Below the pieces are notes generated by a model. The model was given only the letters and a program-made list of their open reading frames with translations, had not been told where the DNA came from and did no database searches. A stretch of DNA of 64,000 nt, from contig NZ_CP132744.1 of NCBI RefSeq assembly GCF_037477895.1, positions 2,666,001 through 2,730,000 on the forward strand. The letters are read 5' to 3'. The DNA is from Mycetohabitans endofungorum. GTDB lineage: Bacteria > Pseudomonadota > Gammaproteobacteria > Burkholderiales > Burkholderiaceae. How positions within the stretch are numbered: the first letter of the stretch is position 1; every line of letters starts with the position of its first letter. Positions 54,177-59,733 of the stretch are shown piece by piece. The translations under genes and the position numbers were made by a program.

Positions 54177-54458
54177 ATGAAGGCGATCTTTGACCCCGCG
54201 AAAAATGAAGTCAACAAGTGCAAACACGGTGTTTCGATGGAGTTGGCACACTCTATCGATTGGTCAATGGTCTGGTGTTTCGCTGACGATCGTGCCGACT
54301 ACGGCGAGTTGCGCGAGATCGGTTACGCGGTAATCAATGAGCGCCTTTACTGCGTGGTGTTCACGCAGCGCGGCGACACGTTTCGTGTGATCAGTTTACG
54401 CAAAGCCAATAACCGGGAGATTAACCGTTATGAACAAGCGATCGACGTTGATTCGTAA
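54177..54458 (+). CDS. brnT: BrnT-family ribonuclease toxin
   Basis: A 93-residue RelE-fold toxin: MKAIFDPAKNEVNKCKHGVS, DDRADYGELREIGYAVINER and LYCVVFTQRGDTFRVISLRK with the closing ANNREINRYEQ. The F-P-K-N--NK-KHG opening and R-ISLRKAN-RE--RY ending define BrnT. It overlaps brnA by 29 bp, so both are coexpressed. Lies next to the prophage repressor region as a stabilising module. Confidence 0.93.
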   Translation: MKAIFDPAKNEVNKCKHGVSMELAHSIDWSMVWCFADDRADYGELREIGYAVINERLYCVVFTQRGDTFRVISLRKANNREINRYEQAIDVDS

Positions 54459-54705
54459 CACTGCGCAGGAAGAAGCTGCGATCGAACGCGGCATTGCCGC
54501 TGACCCCGACACGTTCGTGCCCACCGACGAACAATTTGCGCAAATGAAGCGACGTGGTGGGCGGCCGAAACTGGAACAGCCCAAAATCGCTGTGACGGTT
54601 CGTTACGACGCGGACGTGCTCCAGCAGTTTCGGGCGAGCGGCGACGGCTGGCAAACTCGTATGAACAATGCGCTGCGCGAGTGGCTTAAAACGCATCCAG
54701 TCTGA
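54430..54705 (+). CDS. brnA: BrnA-family antitoxin
   Basis: A 91-residue antitoxin with an acidic N-terminal toxin-binding part (TAQEEAAIERGIAADPDTFV, EQFAQMKRRGGRPKLEQPKI) and a C-terminal ribbon-helix-helix (IAVTVRYDADVLQQFRASGD, GWQTRMNNALREWLKTH). Neutralises BrnT and autorepresses the operon in known systems. A GCACGCA/TGCGTGC hairpin just downstream (about 54721-54741) may be a terminator. Confidence 0.93.
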   Translation: MNKRSTLIRNTAQEEAAIERGIAADPDTFVPTDEQFAQMKRRGGRPKLEQPKIAVTVRYDADVLQQFRASGDGWQTRMNNALREWLKTHPV

Positions 54706-54929
54706 GGTAGCGTGGTGCGCTTCGCACGCATCGGCTTGCGTGCGTCGGCGCGCGCACGCGACAGACAGCAGCAGAACTGTAAATTGCCCTTACTTTCTTT
54801 ATGCTGTGAGCCAAGTGTATCGCGACAGCTGGGCGCAGAAATGCAAAAGTCATCGCATGCCGCGCGTCCGCTCTCAAGCGAACCTGAACCAATTCGGAAG
54901 TCGATAACCCTATATCCGTAAAGGTAACG

Positions 54930-55427
54930 CTACTTATTTTTTGTTTTAGCTGCCCGCTCGCGACGCAAGCGCTCGATTTCCAATTTCGCCCGTTCGACGT
55001 TCTCAGCCGTACGCTGACCAAACATCGCACGGCGATTCTTTGCTAAACGCTTCGCGCGTCGTGGCGTCGACGTCGCACTCATCGTGGGAAACTTCAGACA
55101 GGTCGATAGAAACACTTGCAGTGCGACCTTCCCGGCTTCATTGAGTTGACGGTAGTTATCGACTAGATCTTGCTCATTTCTATCAGCTTCGGTCGAGGCA
55201 CCTGCTCCGGCCAATGCACTGCTTGGCTGTCTTACTCCCCGCAACACGTAGAGCAAATCCACACCCACATCCACCACAGCGCTTAGATATTTGGCATCGG
55301 GTGAGCGCTCGTCCGATTCGTAGTTCGACTGCGCGCGGCGCAATACTCCCCCCACCGCCGCAAACTCCTCCTGGCTTAGCCCGAGGCGCAAACGTTCCTC
55401 TCGTAATCGCGTGCCTACATTGCTCAT
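54930..55427 (-). CDS. XRE-family repressor, copy A of a repeated module
   Basis: A 165-residue regulator with N-terminal HTH (GTRLREERLRLGLSQEEFAA and QSNYESDERSPDAKYLSAVV), a middle VGVDLLYVLRG segment, and a basic C-terminal helix RRAKRLAKNRRA ... ENVERAKLEIERLRRERAAK. Copies B (55735) and C (57400) share this whole architecture. Copy A shows several unusual residues (GGVLRRAQSN in the HTH). Divergent from a degenerate ribbon-helix-helix gene. A role in lysogeny control is inferred from position. Confidence 0.82.
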   Translation of the reverse strand: MSNVGTRLREERLRLGLSQEEFAAVGGVLRRAQSNYESDERSPDAKYLSAVVDVGVDLLYVLRGVRQPSSALAGAGASTEADRNEQDLVDNYRQLNEAGKVALQVFLSTCLKFPTMSATSTPRRAKRLAKNRRAMFGQRTAENVERAKLEIERLRRERAAKTKNK

Positions 55428-55503
55428 TGGAACCCACAATAATTATTGAAGGGCACATTTGATGCCATTAAACTTACCTTATATACTGCAAGACTATATA
55501 TTG

Positions 55504-55512
55504 AAGTATACC
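55504..55512 (+). promoter_or_regulatory. shared module element AAGTATACC (copy A)
   Basis: AAGTATACC ends 4 bases before the ATG at 55517. The same nonamer at the same distance occurs in copies B and C. TATACC could be a -10 box; GTATAC is also a palindrome suitable for a repressor. TTATATACTGCAAGACTATATA upstream adds further symmetry (55479-55500). Confidence 0.4.
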
Positions 55513-55516
55513 AATC

Positions 55517-55735
55517 ATGACTATCACCACAGGCATACGCCGCTCGCCGCACGGCACGCTATAGGGGCGGTTCATTTATGTCGGCCTCACCTAAGTCGAA
55601 CGCGCCGAACTCGAGCAAATCGCCGCTGATCATCACCGCTCGATCTCAAGCATGGCACGTAAACTCATATCCGTCGGCAAACGCCATTTCACCGCCTCCC
55701 ACCGTGCCCAGCCCATCGTTCACAGTTGGCAACGC
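55517..55735 (+). pseudogene. ribbon-helix-helix-like gene, inactivated (copy A)
   Basis: Reads MTITTGIRRSPHGTL, TAG, GRFIYVGLT, TAA, VERAELEQIAADHHRSISSM then ARKLISVGKRHFTASH. It aligns codon for codon with the intact gene at 57971. Two nonsense codons (55562-55564 and 55592-55594) inactivate it. Confidence 0.75.
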
Positions 55736-56232
55736 TACTTGCCTTTTGCTTTAGCTGCCCGCTCCCAACGCAAGCGCTCGATTTCCAATTTTGCCTGTTC
55801 GACGTTCTCAGCAGTACGTTGATCAAGCGTCGCACGGCGATTCTCTGCTAGACGCTTCGCGCGTCGTGGCCTCGACGTCGCACTCATCCGGGGCGACTTC
55901 AGACAGGTCGCGAGAAACACCTGCAGGGCGGCCTTCCCGACTTCAGTCAAGCTTCGGTAGCTCTCAATCAATTCGCGCTCTTCGGCGCTAGTGGTCTCAG
56001 CAGGTGCCGCCTCATGGTACCCGGATTCCACCTGTCTGGTCCCGGTCACTATATAAAGCAAGTCGATACCAAGCTCAGCGACAGCGACCAAGTACTTCGC
56101 ATCGGGTGATCGCTCGCCGGACTCGTAATTCGCCTGCGCCCCTCGCCCTACTTTCCCTACGGCAGCAAACTCTTCCTGACTGAGCCCAAGACGCAGTCGC
56201 TCTTCACGAAGACGTGTACCAAATGTTTTCAT
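55735..56232 (-). CDS. XRE-family repressor, copy B
   Basis: A 165-residue paralogue of copies A and C. HTH: GTRLREERLRLGLSQEEFAA, VGKVGRGAQANYESGERSPD; then LGIDLLYIVTGTRQ and the C-terminal basic helix RRAKRLAENRRATLDQRTAE, NVEQAKLEIERLRWERAAKA. The HTH is closer to consensus than in copy A, so this copy is probably functional. Its 3' end abuts the relic of copy A's companion gene. Confidence 0.85.
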   Translation of the reverse strand: MKTFGTRLREERLRLGLSQEEFAAVGKVGRGAQANYESGERSPDAKYLVAVAELGIDLLYIVTGTRQVESGYHEAAPAETTSAEERELIESYRSLTEVGKAALQVFLATCLKSPRMSATSRPRRAKRLAENRRATLDQRTAENVEQAKLEIERLRWERAAKAKGK

Positions 56233-56306
56233 TTGTATTCATTGATTTTTAGACTCTCAATTGATGGCATTACACTCAACTTTCAGTAATGCAAGGCTAT
56301 GCGCTG

Positions 56307-56315
56307 AAGTATACC
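56307..56315 (+). promoter_or_regulatory. shared module element AAGTATACC (copy B)
   Basis: Identical nonamer, 4 bases ahead of the ATG at 56320 that starts the truncated companion gene. Confidence 0.4.
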
Positions 56316-56319
56316 GATC

Positions 56320-56367
56320 ATGACTCGCACCACAGGTCTACGCCGCTCGCTGCGGCCACGGGCGTAG
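56320..56367 (+). pseudogene. 5' stub of the ribbon-helix-helix-like gene (copy B)
   Basis: Sixteen codons (MTRTTGLRRSLRPRA, stop) matching the start of the genes at 55517 and 57971 before the sequence switches to the regulator remnant at 56378. Marks a deletion junction within the repeated module. Confidence 0.55.
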
Positions 56368-56377
56368 AAAACCGCTC

Positions 56378-56560
56378 TTAGCGCGGCAACGAAGACGCTG
56401 AGTGGGACATCAGCTTTTTGATGAAGTCGTGCGGATTGGCTTCGAGCGCGCGCAGAAAATTGAACAGCTCAATCACATCGAGCCGGCGATTACCGCTTTC
56501 GACCTCAAAGACGAAACCTTGTGGGCGGTCAAGCCGGCCTGCGATGTCTTGCGACCTGTG
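56378..56560 (-). pseudogene. XRE-type regulator remnant, second copy
   Basis: The minus strand reads AGRLDRPQGFVFEVESGNRR, LDVIELFNFLRALEANPHDF then IKKLMSHSASSLPR and stops at 56378. It retains the second half of an HTH (compare A-RL-RPQSFVSKVE-G-RRLDV). The N-terminus is missing. The 53956 remnant is its relative, implying that regulator genes here were duplicated and eroded. Confidence 0.55.
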
Positions 56561-56602
56561 AGGAATTCACAGTACCACTTGCATTACCACAACTCAGCTT
56601 GA

Positions 56603-56899
56603 TTATTGATCAACGCCTTTATTCGCATCGCGAGAGGTCTGCAGCAAACGCCCTTCATCTTCTGCTGCCAGCGCCGCGCGCGCCACGTGCAAATACGTGA
56701 CCGCTTGGAGTGCTGTCTCAAGGGCAAGAGTCGTAAGTTCCATCGCATCGTCAATCGCGTTGCGAACCTCCAGACGCGTATCAGCGGTCGAGTCTGTACG
56801 CGGCTCAGTTAACACCCTTTTCCGGCGAGCACCAGCATCACGCTCCGCCGCAGTCGCCGCGCCGATCATACTGTCAATTTGCTTCATATCGGTGTACAT
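56603..56899 (-). CDS. small helical hypothetical protein
   Basis: A 98-residue acidic, helical protein: MYTDMKQIDSMIGAATAAER, LEVRNAIDDAMELTTLALET and ALQAVTYLHVARAALAAEDE. AAAGGTCC lies 5 bases ahead of the ATG. No family recognised; composition is coding-like. It may be a phage early protein of the immunity region. Confidence 0.5.
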   Translation of the reverse strand: MYTDMKQIDSMIGAATAAERDAGARRKRVLTEPRTDSTADTRLEVRNAIDDAMELTTLALETALQAVTYLHVARAALAAEDEGRLLQTSRDANKGVDQ

Positions 56900-57399
56900 A
56901 TTTTGGACCTTTACTTACACGTTCACCATCTAGCATCGCTTCAAGGCGTAAGTATGCCCCATAAATTGCAATGCTAACTAATTGCCGAGTTAAATCGGCG
57001 AGTAAACTGTAATGGCCCCATATCCTTTATCGTACTATGTCGCGTTTGAAAGTGTATGTAGATGGCGCTTCTAGCATAGGACTTTGGTTTGTGCCGTACA
57101 CTCAAGACAGAATGCCTGAAAGTATTAAGGCATGAATCGTCTATCAGCGGCATAGCAGCACGGTATCGGCACATACGTAGCAAAGCTTTAAGCTTCGCGT
57201 AACCAACACTGAGTTCGTGCAGCGCTGCAATAATCGCTAGTCACACTAAATTACTTTACCTGTCGTACACGCTGCAGTCACACTGTGCCAATGCGCGCCA
57301 TCGCATGGCTAGTGTGTCGAGCAATAGCCCATATGCAGCGGTGCCATATAGCATTGAGGCAAGACGCACAATCGCCATCCAATAATCACGAACAACGAT
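56900..57399. other. 500-bp gap in the immunity region
   Basis: AT-richer sequence with short frames only (for example minus 56974-57183). No gene or RNA that I can support. It may be the eroded third regulator/companion pair. Confidence 0.35.
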
Positions 57400-57879
57400 T
57401 CAACCTTTTTTTGTCTTCGCGGCCCGCTCTCTACGTTGTCGCTCGATCTCAGCCATTGCACGCTCAACATTTTCTGCCATACGCTGATCAAGGGCTGCCC
57501 GCCGGTTTTCGGCTAGGCGTTTAACTCGTCTATCGGGCGAGTTTGGGTCGGCGTCAAGCGTCATTGATCCAGTATGGACGCAACTAGAAATGAAGGTCTG
57601 AACTGCGGCTTTTCCCGCTTCGTTCAGCTTTCGATAGCCATCAACGACTTCGCTTTCGTCTTCGACAAGTGATGAACAGCTTACCTCGCCCGTCAGTACA
57701 TACCAAATATCAACACCTACTTCGCGCAATGCGAGCAGGTACCGCGCGTCCGGCACACTGACGTCCGCTTCGTAATTGAGCTGAGTTTTGTGTTTCAGCC
57801 CACCTAGCGCCGCAAATTCTGGCTGGCTTAGGCCCAACCTCATCCGCTCGCTACGTAACCGCTTCCCTATGCCATCCAT
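57400..57879 (-). CDS. XRE-family repressor, copy C
   Basis: A 159-residue paralogue, the most diverged: MDGIGKRLRSERMRLGLSQP, EFAALGGLKHKTQLNYEADV, then REVGVDIWYVLTGEVS and the common C-terminal helix RRVKRLAENRRAALDQRMAE, NVERAMAEIERQRRERAAKT. ATG 57879 fits the paralogues; an in-frame ATG at 57909 would add ten residues. It is divergent from the only intact companion gene (57971), so this is probably the functional lysogeny switch. Confidence 0.85.
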   Translation of the reverse strand: MDGIGKRLRSERMRLGLSQPEFAALGGLKHKTQLNYEADVSVPDARYLLALREVGVDIWYVLTGEVSCSSLVEDESEVVDGYRKLNEAGKAAVQTFISSCVHTGSMTLDADPNSPDRRVKRLAENRRAALDQRMAENVERAMAEIERQRRERAAKTKKG

Positions 57880-57957
57880 TAAAATTCCATAAAACACATT
57901 GACATCCATAAAAATGGACGTCAAACTGGGCTAACCGTAACGCAAGAGTAACCGTAA

Positions 57958-57966
57958 AAGTATACC
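57958..57966 (+). promoter_or_regulatory. shared module element AAGTATACC (copy C)
   Basis: The nonamer again ends 4 bases before an ATG (57971). The spacing leaves no room for a ribosome-binding site, suggesting a leaderless mRNA if TATACC is the -10 box. Confidence 0.45.
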
Positions 57967-57970
57967 GGCC

Positions 57971-58186
57971 ATGACCATCACCACAGGCCCACGCCGCACG
58001 CCGCGCGGCATGCTATCGGGCAGGTTCGTCTACGTTGGATTGACGTCCGCCGAACGCGCCGAACTTGAACAAATCGCCGCAGACCACCATCGCTCGATTT
58101 CGAGCATGGCACGCGAGCTCATTTCCGTCGGCAAACGCCATTTCAATGCCACTTCCACCCCATCTCAAACCCCCGTTCGCAGTTGA
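57971..58186 (+). CDS. small ribbon-helix-helix-like DNA-binding protein (intact copy)
   Basis: A 71-residue protein: MTITTGPRRTPRGMLSGRFV, YVGLTSAERAELEQIAADHH, RSISSMARELISVGKRHF. A beta-strand (RFVYVGLT) followed by two helices resembles the Arc/MetJ/CopG fold. The opposite orientation to repressor C and the degenerate copies beside A and B suggest a Cro- or Cox-like partner, by inference only. Confidence 0.7.
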   Translation: MTITTGPRRTPRGMLSGRFVYVGLTSAERAELEQIAADHHRSISSMARELISVGKRHFNATSTPSQTPVRS

Positions 58187-58200
58187 ATTGAGGAGCACAC

Positions 58201-58398
58201 ATGTACCCCGATCCAAAACGCGTTCGCAACCACAAACACACCATTCGCTTCGACGACTACGAACAGGCGCTACTGCTCGCCCTGGCGAATTACCAAGGTG
58301 AGCAGCTTGCGGTGATGATTCGCGAAATGGCCATGCGCGAAGCCGCAGCACTGCTGGCTGAACGCCAAGCCTCCATTTTTGACCACGCCAGTGCCTGA
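58201..58398 (+). CDS. small phage protein, ribbon-helix-helix-like
   Basis: A 65-residue protein: MYPDPKRVRNHKHTIRFDDY, EQALLLALANYQGEQLAVMI, REMAMREAAALL. A basic strand (HTIRFDDYE) then two helices suggest a DNA-binding fold. TTGAGGAGCACAC directly before the ATG is a strong ribosome-binding site. Conserved type in Burkholderia P2-like prophages, from memory; function unknown. Confidence 0.75.
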   Translation: MYPDPKRVRNHKHTIRFDDYEQALLLALANYQGEQLAVMIREMAMREAAALLAERQASIFDHASA

Positions 58399-58437
58399 GC
58401 CAAGGCACTCAACCGCCCACCATGAGTAGCTTCTACG

Positions 58438-58641
58438 ATGTCGGATACCAGCACGGACATTTTTATCCTCGATGCGGACTGCGACGTGCTGGAACGCGTG
58501 CGCCAATATCACGGCCTACCATCGATCGATGCCACCGTCGAATGGCTCGTGAAACGACGCTTGCGTCGCACTGCAAAGCAAATGAACGGCCGCGGCCGCG
58601 CACTGTATCTCGTCCGGAGTAAGGCGACATGCGGATCCTGA
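58438..58641 (+). CDS. small phage protein, unknown
   Basis: A 67-residue protein (MSDTSTDIFILDADCDVLER, VRQYHGLPSIDATVEWLVKR then basic RLRRTAKQMNGRGRALYLVR). It could be a short ribbon-helix-helix relative. Its 3' end overlaps the Ogr-like gene by 13 bases. Confidence 0.6.
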   Translation: MSDTSTDIFILDADCDVLERVRQYHGLPSIDATVEWLVKRRLRRTAKQMNGRGRALYLVRSKATCGS

Positions 58642-58877
58642 ATCGTTGTCCACATTGCCGCACGCGCGCCAACGCGCGCAGTAGTCGCGAAATGTCGTTG
58701 ACCTTTCGTGAGGTTACTTACCAGTGCACCAACGCGCAGTGCGGCCACACTTATGTCGTGAACATGGAGTTCGCCCGCACGCTTTCTCCGTCTGCAACGC
58801 CCAACTTGTCGTTGAATCTGCCGCTGTCGCCACATGTGCGTAGTCAGCTTGCGCAACAGCTAGAACTGTTGGCCTAG
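58629..58877 (+). CDS. ogr: Ogr/Delta-like zinc-finger late transcription activator
   Basis: An 82-residue protein with the Ogr fold: MRILNRCPHCRTRANARSSR, REVTYQCTNAQCGHTYVVNM. The four cysteines (C-x2-C ... C-x4-C) bind zinc in P2 Ogr, which contacts RNA polymerase alpha and switches on late promoters. It should activate the P, O, V and F operons here. Confidence 0.92.
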   Translation: MRILNRCPHCRTRANARSSREMSLTFREVTYQCTNAQCGHTYVVNMEFARTLSPSATPNLSLNLPLSPHVRSQLAQQLELLA

Positions 58878-58962
58878 CGGCCCAAGTCACTCAACCCGTT
58901 TCCCTCGCATCGCGCCCGCGCCGGCGTGAGGGACTTTTTTTGCCTACAAAAAGGAGATCCGC

Positions 58963-59181
58963 ATGGCCACCCTCGCTTCTGCTCCGCTCGTTCTTCCCTT
59001 CGATCCAGCTTCGCTGCCCATGGAGCAGCGCCGGCAGTACCTGCGCACCCTTTGGGATGCCGACATCGACCCGTTCGTGTTCGCATGTACCGCGCGCAGG
59101 CTCGGCTATGTGATCCATTGCAAATGGGACATCGCTGCCGGTATGCCCGTTTTGCTGCCAATGGTGGCCACGCTGCATTGA
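58963..59181 (+). CDS. small phage early protein, unknown
   Basis: A 72-residue protein (MATLASAPLVLPFDPASLPM, EQRRQYLRTLWDADIDPFVF, ACTARRLGYVIHCKWDIAAG). An excellent ribosome-binding site (AAAAGGAGATCCGC). Part of the early operon leading into the primase. No domain recognised. Confidence 0.7.
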   Translation: MATLASAPLVLPFDPASLPMEQRRQYLRTLWDADIDPFVFACTARRLGYVIHCKWDIAAGMPVLLPMVATLH

Positions 59182-59186
59182 TACCG

Positions 59187-59390
59187 ATGCATACGTCTAT
59201 CTCAGACAGCGAGCTGCGACGCGCATGGCAGCGCCTTCGCATGGTCGGGGACTTCGATACCGCCATGCGCCACACCGCTGTTCGTCGTGTAGTGGAAAGC
59301 GCCGCGCGTGCCATGCGGGCTCGCTCGACGGACCGCAAGCGGCCTACTGTCCACCGCCGACGCACAACCGCCAAGGACCAAGACGAGTAA
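59187..59390 (+). CDS. small phage early protein, unknown
   Basis: A 67-residue basic helical protein (MHTSISDSELRRAWQRLRMV, FDTAMRHTAVRRVVESAARA then a Lys/Arg-rich tail). It starts five bases after the preceding stop, so is probably coupled. No family assigned. Confidence 0.6.
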   Translation: MHTSISDSELRRAWQRLRMVGDFDTAMRHTAVRRVVESAARAMRARSTDRKRPTVHRRRTTAKDQDE

Positions 59391-59433
59391 CACAACCGCG
59401 CCGGCCGCCGGCGCACTCACAAGGAACCACGCC

Positions 59434-59733
59434 ATGAAATACTACGTTTTCTGCACGACAGTGCTGTTCATGCTGTTCTTTTCATTGACCGGGCTGTATC
59501 TCGCACTCCATAGCGTCCTGCGTCACCTCGATCCGCTATTGGGGCCAGCCACCGCATTCGCCGTCAGCATCTTTACGCTCTGCGCGCTCATTGTTGCGCT
59601 GGCATGGTCAGTCCCGTCGCGAAGTGACGCCATGAGCTTGGCTCCCCGCCATGGCGAGCCATTCCATCCGAGCCGCTATCCCATGCAACTCTCTGAGCAA
59701 CATCCATCACGATGGCCTCGATCGACGAACTGA
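59434..59733 (+). CDS. small membrane protein, unknown
   Basis: A 99-residue protein with two hydrophobic helices (YVFCTTVLFMLFFSLTGLYL and TAFAVSIFTLCALIVALAWS) and a polar, His/Pro-rich tail. AAGGAACCACGCC precedes ATG 59434. Its 3' end overlaps the primase start by 22 bases. Possibly a superinfection-exclusion or early membrane protein; inference only. Confidence 0.6.
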   Translation: MKYYVFCTTVLFMLFFSLTGLYLALHSVLRHLDPLLGPATAFAVSIFTLCALIVALAWSVPSRSDAMSLAPRHGEPFHPSRYPMQLSEQHPSRWPRSTN

